A stretch of DNA of 64,000 bases from assembly GCF_015471405.1 (NCBI RefSeq), contig NZ_BLVZ01000003.1:186001-250000 (forward strand), written 5' to 3'. Shown one piece after another: positions 1 to 7,605 of this stretch; within the stretch, counting starts at the first letter, position 1, and the number at the start of each line of letters is the position of its first letter. Made by a program: the position numbers and the translations under genes. Source of the stretch: Pseudomonas cichorii. Its GTDB lineage: Bacteria > Pseudomonadota > Gammaproteobacteria > Pseudomonadales > Pseudomonadaceae. The notes under the pieces are model-generated. The model saw nothing but the letters and a program-made list of their open reading frames with translations, was not told where the DNA came from and made no database searches.

Positions 1-999
1 ATTGACCCGGCAAAACTCAGCACTGCCGGACTGAGCCAGTACACCGACTCCGCCGCGAAACTGGGTGTCGTGGACTTTTTCATGCACATCATCCCGGACA
101 CCTTCATCGGCGCGTTCAACAAGGGTGAAGTATTGCCGGTGCTGTTTATCGCCGTGTTGTCCGGGTTCGCCCTGTCGTCGCTGGGCGAGCGTGGCAAGCC
201 GGTGCTCAATGTGCTGGAATCGGCATCGCACATGGTCTTCAAGATCTTCTCGTACCTGATGCGCTTCGCTCCGATCGGTGCCTTTGGTGCCCTGGCATTT
301 ACCGTGGGCCAGTACGGCATTACGTCTCTGGGCTCGCTGGCCAAGCTCATCATGACCTTGTACATCGCCTGCGGCTTCTTCGTGTTTGTAGTACTGGGCG
401 GAATCTGCCGCGCTCACGGCTTCAGCCTCTGGAAACTGCTGCGCTACTTTCGCGAAGAGTTTCTGGTGGTGCTTGGCACATCCTCAACCGAGCCTGTCAT
501 GCCGCGCATGCTGGAGAAACTTCAAGCCCTGGGCTGCAAGAAAGGCGTCGTCGGCCTGGTACTGCCAACGGGTTACTCCTTCAACCTGGACGGCACAGCG
601 ATCTATCTTTCCCTGGCCGCCATTTTCATTGCCCAGGCGTGCAATATCGAACTGAGCATGACGCAGACCCTGACCATGCTGGCAATCATGTTGCTGTCAT
701 CCAAGGGCGCGGCGGGTGTGACCGGCAGCGGCTTTGTCGCCCTGGCATCGACCCTTACCGTCATCCACGATATTCCGCTAGCAGGCCTGGCATTGCTGAT
801 CGGTATCGACCGCTTCATGTCCGAAGCCCGGGCGCTGACCAGTCTGGCCAGTAACGCCGTCGCGACGGTGGTGATCTCCCTGTCGGAAAACGCATGTGAC
901 CGCCAGGCACTCATGCAACGCCTCGACGGGAAAGCCATCGCCGCCACGCCTGACACCCCGCAATGGGACAGCACTGCGCAGGCAGCCGAGCGCACCTGA
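1..999 (+). CDS. dctA: C4-dicarboxylate:cation symporter, DctA type (5' end outside window)
   Basis: Inner-membrane secondary transporter of the DAACS family, which imports succinate, malate, fumarate or related acids with cations. The frame is open from base 1, so the N-terminus lies upstream; 332 residues are visible. Family signatures are clear: the serine-rich re-entrant loop GTSSTEPVMPRM, the substrate-site motif GYSFNLDGTAIY, the SKGAAGVTGSGF hairpin and the C-terminal DRFMSEARALTSLASNAVATVV-like helix that marks DctA rather than GltP. Between these are several hydrophobic helices. It is followed by a citrate-type transporter and an OprD porin on the same strand, so the cluster looks devoted to organic-acid uptake. 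The exact substrate is inferred from family resemblance only. Confidence 0.88.
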   Translation: MDPAKLSTAGLSQYTDSAAKLGVVDFFMHIIPDTFIGAFNKGEVLPVLFIAVLSGFALSSLGERGKPVLNVLESASHMVFKIFSYLMRFAPIGAFGALAFTVGQYGITSLGSLAKLIMTLYIACGFFVFVVLGGICRAHGFSLWKLLRYFREEFLVVLGTSSTEPVMPRMLEKLQALGCKKGVVGLVLPTGYSFNLDGTAIYLSLAAIFIAQACNIELSMTQTLTMLAIMLLSSKGAAGVTGSGFVALASTLTVIHDIPLAGLALLIGIDRFMSEARALTSLASNAVATVVISLSENACDRQALMQRLDGKAIAATPDTPQWDSTAQAAERT

Positions 1000-1116
1000 C
1001 ACACACATACACAAATCAATCGATATCCATTCGAGCAGGCAAGGCATCGTTCATGCGATGCCCTGCAGGCCCGGCGGCATTCGCTTGCCCATGAATAACA
1101 ACAAGAGAATATCCAT

Positions 1117-2421
1117 ATGCTTGCCTTTCTTGGCCTGGCCATGGTCGTGGTGTTCACCTACCTGATCATGTCCAAACGCTTGTCTCCGATTGTCGCGCTG
1201 ACTCTGGTACCCATCGTTTTCGCAATCATTGGCGGCTTTGGCGGCACCACCGGCAAAATGATGCTCGACGGCCTGAAAATGGTCGCGCCCTCCGCGGCCC
1301 TCCTGTTGTTCGCCATCCTGTTCTTTGGCCTGATGATCGATTCGGGCCTGTTCGACCCGCTGATCCGCAAGATCCTCAAGCGGGTCAATGGCGACCCGAT
1401 GAAGATCGCGGTGGGCACCGCGCTCTTGTCACTGACTGTCGCCCTCGACGGTGATGGCACGACCACTTACATGATTACCTGCGCAGCCATGCTGCCGCTG
1501 TACAAGCGCATTGGCATGAACCCGATGATCCTCGGCATCATATCGATGCTTTCCCTGAGCATCATGAGCGGCATGACGCCATGGGGCGGCCCTGCAACCC
1601 GAGCCATTGCCGCGCTGGGCCTGGATGCCGGCGAGTATTTCATTCCGTTGCTGCCCACCATGATCGGCGGTGCTGCCTGGGTGGTGTTCACGGCCTTTCT
1701 GCTGGGCCGCGCCGAGCGCAAACGCATAGGCAACGTGCAGTTGCAGAGCGGCGGCGGTGATTGCTACATCGACGAAATACTGGGCAATACGCCGCACAAA
1801 CGCCCCAAACTGGCCTACGTCAATCTGGCGCTGGTCATTGCCGTGATGATTGCGCTGGTAACGGGCCTGATGCACTCGGCCGTGCTGTTCCTGATCGGTT
1901 TCGTCGTCGCGCTGATGATCAACTACCCGCAACTGGATATTCAGAAAGAACGCATCCTGGCCCACTCCGGCAATGCCATGACCGTGGTGCTGCTGGTCTT
2001 CGCCGCCGGGGTTTTCGCCGGGATCTTCTCCGGCACCAAGATGGTCGACGCCCTGGCGCAGACCCTGGTGGACTGGATTCCACCGCAATGGGGGCATCTG
2101 TTCCCGCTGGTCGTCGCCCTGACCAGCATGCCGCTGACCTTTGTGCTGTCCAACGACGCTTATTACTTCGGCGTGGTACCGATCCTTGCCAATGCCGCAG
2201 CCGCCTATGGCATCAGCCCGCTGGAAATTGCCAGGGCTTCGATTCTGGGCCAGCCGGTACATCTGATGAGCCCGCTGGTGGCCTCGACCCTCTTGCTGGT
2301 CGGCATGATCGACCGCGACATCGGTGAGTTCCAGAAAGCCACCTTGAAATGGGCGGTGCTGACCTCCCTTGTGGTCACGGCCCTGGCTCTGCTGACCGGA
2401 GCCCTGACGCTGTTCGTCTGA
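1117..2421 (+). CDS. CitMHS-family citrate/metal-citrate transporter
   Basis: Predicted polytopic inner-membrane carrier of 434 residues, the usual length for CitMHS (ion transporter superfamily) proteins that take up citrate or citrate-metal complexes with protons or cations. About 12 hydrophobic segments are visible. The family motif DGDGTTTYMIT lies near residue 110, and GMTPWGGPATR near residue 150 is also typical. The ATG at 1117 follows an AAGAG-like Shine-Dalgarno sequence. It lies 117 bp after the dctA-type gene and before an OprD porin. Tricarboxylate specificity is an inference from family and context; related members carry other carboxylates. Confidence 0.88.
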   Translation: MLAFLGLAMVVVFTYLIMSKRLSPIVALTLVPIVFAIIGGFGGTTGKMMLDGLKMVAPSAALLLFAILFFGLMIDSGLFDPLIRKILKRVNGDPMKIAVGTALLSLTVALDGDGTTTYMITCAAMLPLYKRIGMNPMILGIISMLSLSIMSGMTPWGGPATRAIAALGLDAGEYFIPLLPTMIGGAAWVVFTAFLLGRAERKRIGNVQLQSGGGDCYIDEILGNTPHKRPKLAYVNLALVIAVMIALVTGLMHSAVLFLIGFVVALMINYPQLDIQKERILAHSGNAMTVVLLVFAAGVFAGIFSGTKMVDALAQTLVDWIPPQWGHLFPLVVALTSMPLTFVLSNDAYYFGVVPILANAAAAYGISPLEIARASILGQPVHLMSPLVASTLLLVGMIDRDIGEFQKATLKWAVLTSLVVTALALLTGALTLFV

Positions 2422-2510
2422 CGTCACCCACTCCGTAACACGACTACTCACGGGTCCTGAAAAGGACCTGCGGATCACTGCACCTCCAATAACAACAACG
2501 AGTATTGAGC

Positions 2511-3764
2511 ATGAGTATGTTTTTCAAGCGTGGAGCCCTTTTTTCCGTGTTGGGAGCCCTGCCCTGCGCCAGTGTCGGCGCTGCGGGTTTCATTGAAGAC
2601 AGCAAGCTGAAGCTGCAACTGCGCAACGTCTACTTCAATGAAAACTTCCGGGACGAGAACGGCCTGAGCGCCCGTGCGGCGAGCACAGCCAAAAGCGAGC
2701 GTACCGAGTGGGCACAAGGCTTCCTGCTCGACTATCAGTCCGGTTTTACTCAGGGGACTCTGGGTTTTGGCCTCGATGCACTCGGGCTGATGGGCGTAAA
2801 GCTCGACTCGGGCAAGGGCCGTAGCGGCACCGGATTGCTGCCGGTGCATGGCGACGGACGTGCGGCGGATGAGTTTGCCAGCCTGGGCGCAGCCGCAAAA
2901 ATGCGTCTGGCCAAGACCACCGTCAAATACGGCTCGTTGCTGCCCAAAAACCCGGTGCTGATTTACAACGACGCTCGCCTGCTGCCACAGACTTATCAGG
3001 GCACCCAGTTCACCAGCAACGACATCGACAACCTGACCCTCACCGGCGGCCATCTGGATCAATTCAAGTTGCGCGACTCTTCGGACAGCCGCTCGATCAT
3101 TCCCGACGGCTTTACTGGCAAAGGCTCGGACTTCTCTTATATCGGCGGGGACTACAAGCTCGGCAAGAACATTCGCCTCAGCTATTTCCATGGTGAGCTT
3201 GAGGACTTCTACCGCCAGAACTTCGCCTCGATCCAGCACGACCTGCCGATTGGCAAAGGCGTGCTGACCAGCGATCTGCGTTATTTCCATAGCGTGGATG
3301 CCGGCGCGGCGCGAGATGGCAAGATCGATAACGACATGCTCAGCGGGCAACTGACCTACGCTCTGGCCGGGCACAGCTTCAGCGGCGGTTACCAGACACT
3401 GAGCGGGGATGCAGGCCTGCCTTATATAAGCGGCGCAACCGTGTACTCATTCACCAATGTCGGGATCGGCAAATTCATCGAAGAAGATGAAAAGACCTGG
3501 ATGCTCGGTTATAGCTACGACTTTTCACGGGTTGGCATACCGGGCCTGTCGTTTACGACCAAATATCTGAGTGGCGACAATGGCAAGTCCGGCTCGGCAA
3601 GGCTGCACGAGTGGGAGCGCGATGCCGAACTGGCCTATGTGCTGCAAGGCGGGACCTTCAAAGGGCTGGGCATGAAGCTGCGCAACTATGTCTACCGCTC
3701 GGATTACGCACGGGGGCGTGACAGCAACCGGATCTACATTACCTATGAGATTGCACTCTGGTGA
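2511..3764 (+). CDS. OprD-family outer-membrane porin
   Basis: Substrate-selective 18-strand beta-barrel porin of the Pseudomonas OprD family (417 residues, normal length). An N-terminal signal peptide ending around SVGA-AGF is followed by the family's typical start of the mature protein, FIEDSKLKLQLRNVYFN. Other signatures are the RTEWAQGFLLDYQSGFTQGTLGFG block, the KYGSLLPKNPVL region, and a C-terminal aromatic-rich strand ending in W. A TTG six bases upstream is in frame, but the ATG at 2511 gives a cleaner signal peptide. Adjacent dicarboxylate and citrate transporters suggest it is the matching outer-membrane entry channel, as OpdH is for tricarboxylates in P. aeruginosa. That assignment is inference. 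Confidence 0.9.
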   Translation: MSMFFKRGALFSVLGALPCASVGAAGFIEDSKLKLQLRNVYFNENFRDENGLSARAASTAKSERTEWAQGFLLDYQSGFTQGTLGFGLDALGLMGVKLDSGKGRSGTGLLPVHGDGRAADEFASLGAAAKMRLAKTTVKYGSLLPKNPVLIYNDARLLPQTYQGTQFTSNDIDNLTLTGGHLDQFKLRDSSDSRSIIPDGFTGKGSDFSYIGGDYKLGKNIRLSYFHGELEDFYRQNFASIQHDLPIGKGVLTSDLRYFHSVDAGAARDGKIDNDMLSGQLTYALAGHSFSGGYQTLSGDAGLPYISGATVYSFTNVGIGKFIEEDEKTWMLGYSYDFSRVGIPGLSFTTKYLSGDNGKSGSARLHEWERDAELAYVLQGGTFKGLGMKLRNYVYRSDYARGRDSNRIYITYEIALW

Positions 3765-3777
3765 CCGGATACCGGTC

Positions 3778-3821
3778 GGCGAGTGAGGTTTTGTAGCTGA
3801 CCATCACTCGCCTGCTCTTTA
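3778..3821 (+). terminator. Intrinsic terminator after the porin gene
   Basis: A perfect 9-bp inverted repeat, GGCGAGTGA (3778-3786) and TCACTCGCC (3804-3812), is followed by TGCTCTTT. It sits between the convergent porin and pdxI genes and could serve both directions. Confidence 0.6.
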
Positions 3822-3841
3822 TATAAAGTCTCGTAAAGGGC

Positions 3842-4705
3842 TCATGCCAACTCTTCAAGCTCGGCCAGCAGATCCGGCTCGATCACCAGCTCACTGGCAG
3901 AGAGGTTTTCGCGCAGGTGCGCAACCGAAGAGGTCCCCGGAATCAGCAGGATATTGGGCGAGCGTTGCAGCAGCCAGGCCAGCGCCACGTTCAGAGGCGA
4001 GGCACCCAGGCGAGTCGCGACGCAAGACAGGGTTGTCGATTGCAACGGGCTGAAGCCACCGAGGGGAAAGAACGGCACGTAGGCAATGCCTTGCTGGCTC
4101 AGCTCTTGGATAAGCTGTTCATCTGCCCGGTGAGACAGGTTGTAATGGTTCTGCACACAGACAACCCTGGCGATTCCTTGAGCCTGTTTGATCTGCGACG
4201 CCGTGACATTGCTTAGGCCCAGATGACGAATCAACCCTTGTTGCTGCAATTCGGCCAGAGTCGTGAACGCCTCCTCGATCGGCCCCTCTTCGGGAGCCTG
4301 CTGGCTGCCCCAGGCCCGCAGGTTCACAACATCCAGCACATCGCGCCCCAGGTTGCGCAAGTTGTCATGCACCGCGCGGGTCAGTTCGGCAGGGCTCGGT
4401 GCCGGGTTCCATGAACCATCTGCACCGCGCAGGGCGCCGACCTTGGTCACGATCACCAGATTGTCCGGGTATGGCTGCAAGGCTTCGCGGATCAACTGGT
4501 TGGTCACATGCGGGCCGTAGAAGTCCGCGGTATCGATATGGTTGACACCCGATGCCAGTGCTTCCTGCAAAACAGCCACTGCCGCTTTCGGGTCTTTGGG
4601 TGGGCCGAAGACATTGGGACCGGCCAATTGCATCGCGCCATAGCCCATGCGATTGACCGTACGGTCGCCCAACAAGAAAGAACCTGCCTTGCGTGCATTG
4701 CTCAT
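3842..4705 (-). CDS. pdxI: Pyridoxal reductase, aldo/keto reductase family
   Basis: NADPH-dependent aldo/keto reductase (287 residues) very close in sequence to E. coli PdxI (YdbC), which reduces pyridoxal to pyridoxine in vitamin B6 salvage. Shared blocks include VNRMGYGAMQLAGPNVFGPP near the N-terminus, GVNHIDTADFYGPHVTNQ (catalytic Asp and Tyr), IVTKVGA (catalytic Lys) and the NADP-binding LIPGTSSVAHLRENL. The usual catalytic His position reads VVNLRAW, so it is Arg as in PdxI relatives; this is a family trait, not a lesion. The start at 4705 is chosen for its GAGGTGG ribosome site; a longer form adds an unlikely 23 residues. It is transcribed divergently from a LysR gene that may control it. 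Confidence 0.9.
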   Translation of the reverse strand: MSNARKAGSFLLGDRTVNRMGYGAMQLAGPNVFGPPKDPKAAVAVLQEALASGVNHIDTADFYGPHVTNQLIREALQPYPDNLVIVTKVGALRGADGSWNPAPSPAELTRAVHDNLRNLGRDVLDVVNLRAWGSQQAPEEGPIEEAFTTLAELQQQGLIRHLGLSNVTASQIKQAQGIARVVCVQNHYNLSHRADEQLIQELSQQGIAYVPFFPLGGFSPLQSTTLSCVATRLGASPLNVALAWLLQRSPNILLIPGTSSVAHLRENLSASELVIEPDLLAELEELA

Positions 4706-4803
4706 GTCGTCCACCTCGGGAAATGTGTTCAGGCCACTATAGGCATTGACGACTCCACTGATAATACAGTGCAATCCGCACAGGTTGTACGCCGGAGAGA
4801 ACA

Positions 4804-5745
4804 GTGCCCGCAGATATCCAGGACTTGCTGTCCTATGTGATTGTCGTAAAAGCCGGAGGCTTTCGTGAGGGAGCCAGGGCCAGCGGCAAATCCGCCTCCA
4901 GCCTCAGCGATGCCGTGCGGCGCATCGAAGCAAGGCTCGGCGTGCGTCTGCTCAATCGCACTACGCGCAGCGTAATGCCCACCGAGGCGGGTGCGCGCTT
5001 GATGGAGCGGATCGTTCCAGCCCTTGCCGAGGTCGAGACATCCCTGGATGTGGTGAATGACTTCCGCGACGGCCCTTCCGGCACCCTGAAGCTGAACGTA
5101 CCTGCCAGCGCGGCCAGACTGGTACTGCCCGCAATCATCACGCCCTTTCTGCAAGCCTGCCCCGACATCCGCCTGGAAGTGGTCATCGAAGAAAGCTTTG
5201 TCGACATGCTCAAGGAAGGTTGTGACGCCGGGATTCGTTACGATGAACGTCTTGAAAAAGACATGATTGCCATCCCCATCGGCCCGAGACTCCAGCGCAT
5301 GGCGACAGCAGCGTCACCCGCCTATCTCAAGGCCCATGGTCGCCCAGAGCATCCGCAAGACCTTCTGCAACACTCATGCATACGGGGTAAATTCGCCAGT
5401 GGCGCCATGCCGCTCTGGGAGTACGAACGTGATGGCGAAACCGTTTGCGTAGACCCCACTGGCCCTTTGCTGGTCAGGGCTGGAGGGGCTTACGACCTGG
5501 CGGTCCAGGCGGCAATCGATGGCCTGGGCATCATTTATCTTTTCGAGGAGTGGATTCAACCGCATCTGCAAAGTGGAGCACTGGAACCGGTGATGGAAAC
5601 CTGGTGGCAGGAGTTTTCCGGGCCTTATCTCTACTATCCCGGTCGCCGCTACCTGCCTTCCCCGCTCAGGGCATTTGTGGACTTTGTCAAAGAGCAGAAC
5701 CTCACCCGGCCTGACAGCAGAAAATCTGGCCTATTTTCTCCTTGA
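4804..5745 (+). CDS. LysR-family transcriptional regulator
   Basis: DNA-binding regulator of 313 residues. An N-terminal winged helix-turn-helix (about residues 5-65, GGFREGARASGKSASSLSDAVRRIEARLG) is followed by a LysR substrate-binding domain. The divergent sequence inside the HTH and the conserved RTTRSV tail put it in the AaeR/CrgA-like subgroup. The start is GTG at 4804, preceded by GGAGAG. It is divergent from pdxI with a 98-bp shared region, so pdxI is the obvious candidate target. The last 44 bp overlap the 3' end of the next, opposite-strand LysR gene. The effector is unknown. Confidence 0.9.
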   Translation: MPADIQDLLSYVIVVKAGGFREGARASGKSASSLSDAVRRIEARLGVRLLNRTTRSVMPTEAGARLMERIVPALAEVETSLDVVNDFRDGPSGTLKLNVPASAARLVLPAIITPFLQACPDIRLEVVIEESFVDMLKEGCDAGIRYDERLEKDMIAIPIGPRLQRMATAASPAYLKAHGRPEHPQDLLQHSCIRGKFASGAMPLWEYERDGETVCVDPTGPLLVRAGGAYDLAVQAAIDGLGIIYLFEEWIQPHLQSGALEPVMETWWQEFSGPYLYYPGRRYLPSPLRAFVDFVKEQNLTRPDSRKSGLFSP

Positions 5746-6613
5746 CCAACTCCATGAACGCCGACACCGCAACGGGAAGATGTTTGCGACTCGGGTAAAG
5801 TGCATTCAGGCTGAGGCCTGCGCGCTGGTATTGCGGGAGTACCGATACAAGCCGGCCAGCCTGCAGATCCGCGTGGGTAAGCGTGCTGGGAAGCAAGGTT
5901 ATGCCAAGCCCGGCCATTGAGGCCTTGCGCAGTGATTGCGCAGTATTGCCGATGAACCGGCAGGTCACCTGAACCTCTTCTTCAACACCGTCAGGCCCGT
6001 CGAGGCGCCATGTGGCAAAACCGCTGGGATGGGAAAAGCCTACGCAGTCAAACCCAGCCACATCCTGCAAGGTTTCGGGTTGGCCATGCTCGGCGATATA
6101 AGCAGGGCTGGCCACGAGTCCACTGCTGCTGGTACCTAGAATCTGCCGACTGACATAACCCAGATCGTTGAGCGGCCCACCCCGAAACGCAACATCGATC
6201 TGATCGGCAATCAGGTCAGCCTTGTCATCACTGAGTACGAATTCGAGCCGCATCTTGGGGTACAACGCCATGAATTCGGCGACCCATTCCATCTGAAAGA
6301 CATCGAAGAAGTCGGCAGGCACTGCCACACGCATAAGCCCGCTGGATTCCTGACTGCCCATCATCAATGCCTGACCGGCATCGGCCAGATCATCCACAGC
6401 ACCGGCACAGCGTTCGTGAAAGGTCTTCCCGGCATCAGTCAGGGTGAGCTTGCGCGTCGAGCGCTGCAACAGCCTGGAACCCAATTGCGCCTCAAGCTGC
6501 TGTACGCGACGGCTCACCGTATTGGACGGAATCCCCATGCGCCTCGCGGCCTCGGCAAAGCTGCCGTAACGCACGACCTGAACGAAGAGCGCGACATCAT
6601 TGAGATCAAGCAT
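5702..6613 (-). CDS. LysR-family transcriptional regulator
   Basis: 303-residue LysR regulator: HTH at about residues 4-62 (SFAEAARRMGIPSNTVSRRVQQLEAQLG), then a two-lobed effector-binding domain. The ATG at 6613 begins MLDLNDVALFVQVV, the canonical LysR opening; an upstream in-frame ATG would add 13 untypical residues. It converges with the preceding LysR gene and their coding ends overlap by 44 bp. No obvious target lies immediately next to it: the gene upstream, encoding an acetyltransferase, is on the same strand. Ligand and targets cannot be told from sequence. Confidence 0.9.
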   Translation of the reverse strand: MLDLNDVALFVQVVRYGSFAEAARRMGIPSNTVSRRVQQLEAQLGSRLLQRSTRKLTLTDAGKTFHERCAGAVDDLADAGQALMMGSQESSGLMRVAVPADFFDVFQMEWVAEFMALYPKMRLEFVLSDDKADLIADQIDVAFRGGPLNDLGYVSRQILGTSSSGLVASPAYIAEHGQPETLQDVAGFDCVGFSHPSGFATWRLDGPDGVEEEVQVTCRFIGNTAQSLRKASMAGLGITLLPSTLTHADLQAGRLVSVLPQYQRAGLSLNALYPSRKHLPVAVSAFMELVKEKIGQIFCCQAG

Positions 6614-6673
6614 CTGGCCAATTCCATTGAAATATGGACGAGTTAAATACAACTCATCCAGCCAGTAAAGCGG

Positions 6674-7168
6674 TCAGCGCAGACAATGCATATGCGTTGT
6701 CTGCCAGACCGGATCGTCCTCTACATCGACCGTCACAAAACCCTGCTTTTCCCAGAAGCGGATCGCGCCCGGCAGAAACGGGTGGGTGTGCAGATACAAC
6801 ACTTCGACGCCACTGGCATCGGCCTGCACCTTGAGCGCTTCGTATAACCGCCCTGCCAGCCCGGCACCTCTGAATTCGTGGCTGACGAACAGACGCACAA
6901 TCTCCACCGTTCTGCGGCCTGCGTAGTCCAGTTGAGCAAAGCGATGGTCGTAAGGCAGATACCCGATGGCTGCGATGATCCGGCCTTCGCAGCAGGCGAT
7001 CAGGAACTTTCCGTCCTTCGCGTCCAGATAGACCTGTTCAAAGTCGGCCAGATCAGCCGGAACGGTGCTGGCATCGAGCATGGGAAATATTTCAGCGCGG
7101 GCCGCCATGACAAAGTCGATGGCGCGGGGAATGTCGGCAGGCTGGACTTCAGTGATGGTGATGTTCAT
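6674..7168 (-). CDS. GNAT-family N-acetyltransferase
   Basis: 164-residue acetyl-CoA-dependent acyltransferase of the GNAT fold. The core is recognisable: the beta4 strand EIVRLFVSHEFRG, then the acetyl-CoA loop RGAGLAGRLYEAL (R/Q-x-x-G-x-G/A), and the GAIRFWEKQGF motif close to the C-terminus. The start at 7168 (MNITITEVQ) is preferred: a longer frame would run back into the REP element upstream, and such extensions are normally artefacts. The acetylated substrate is unknown, and neither flanking gene gives a clue. Confidence 0.85.
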   Translation of the reverse strand: MNITITEVQPADIPRAIDFVMAARAEIFPMLDASTVPADLADFEQVYLDAKDGKFLIACCEGRIIAAIGYLPYDHRFAQLDYAGRRTVEIVRLFVSHEFRGAGLAGRLYEALKVQADASGVEVLYLHTHPFLPGAIRFWEKQGFVTVDVEDDPVWQTTHMHCLR

Positions 7169-7213
7169 TACAACTGACCTGGCTGGGGTAACGCAGGGTA
7201 ATACAACACAAAA

Positions 7214-7308
7214 CCGGGTAGGAGCGAATTCATTCGCGAGAGGCCGGTACATCCAATTCATCTCTATATGTCTGGAATAATCTTCGCGAATAAATTCGCT
7301 CCTACCGG
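7214..7308. repeat. REP doublet, inverted pair
   Basis: Two Pseudomonas REP units in opposite orientation: GTAGGAGCGAATTCATTCGCGAG beginning at 7218, and its near complement CTTCGCGAATAAATTCGCTCC at 7282-7302. Both outer ends also carry CCGG. The arrangement resembles a REPIN (paired REPs that move as a unit). It lies in the upstream region of the GNAT gene and about 110 bp before the sigma-54 promoter of nirB. Confidence 0.85.
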
Positions 7309-7418
7309 GTATTCATGCACAGATTTACAGCATTGCCGCCCCATGACGCACCAATGCAAAGCGGACCTGCGCCGCTCTATCCAGCCATACCCCCTTGAAA
7401 ACAGGCCTTCGGGCAAGC
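7309..7418. other. Noncoding region upstream of nirB promoter
   Basis: No gene is apparent. A partial NtrC-like half site (GCACCAATGCAAA, near 7346) precedes the sigma-54 promoter, but the second half of the usual TGCACC-N4-TGGTGCA palindrome is poor, so it is not called as a site. Confidence 0.4.
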
Positions 7419-7434
7419 TGGCACACCCCCTGCA
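7419..7434 (+). promoter_or_regulatory. Sigma-54 (RpoN) promoter of nirBD
   Basis: TGGCACACCCCCTGCA carries the invariant GG at 7420-7421 and GC at 7432-7433, separated by exactly 10 bases, as required for -24/-12 promoters; consensus is TGGCACG-N4-TTGCA. It predicts a start near 7445 and a leader of about 160 nt. Nitrogen control through NtrC fits the assimilatory nitrite reductase downstream. Confidence 0.78.
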
Positions 7435-7528
7435 TAGTCTCCGATAACCCCACCATGAATGTGGTCGGGCGGTGCATCCGGCAACGTCGCCCGATGACAC
7501 CCAAAACACTTGATGAATAACAGGCAAA

Positions 7529-7566
7529 GGCGCCTGGAACCGAAAGGTTCCGGGCGCCTTTTTTTT
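7529..7566 (+). terminator. Terminator inside the nirB leader (attenuator)
   Basis: GGCGCCTGGAACC, a GAAA tetraloop, GGTTCCGGGCGCC and eight T residues form a 13-bp stem with one G-T pair. It lies 40 bp upstream of the nirB ATG and downstream of the sigma-54 promoter, so transcription must read through it to reach nirB. This matches the known logic of NasT (ANTAR-domain) antitermination at nitrate/nitrite operons. I could not place the two hexaloop ANTAR hairpins with confidence. Confidence 0.85.
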
Positions 7567-7605
7567 GGCTTTGAAAAACCTGATTGGCCTCGGCCGGGAC
7601 TTGCT

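Noticed and set aside
7445..7528. Tandem hexaloop ANTAR hairpins in the nirB leader
   Set aside because: Hairpins such as TCGGGCG/CGCCCGA are present, but I could not find two loops with the required A1 and G4 pattern by eye.
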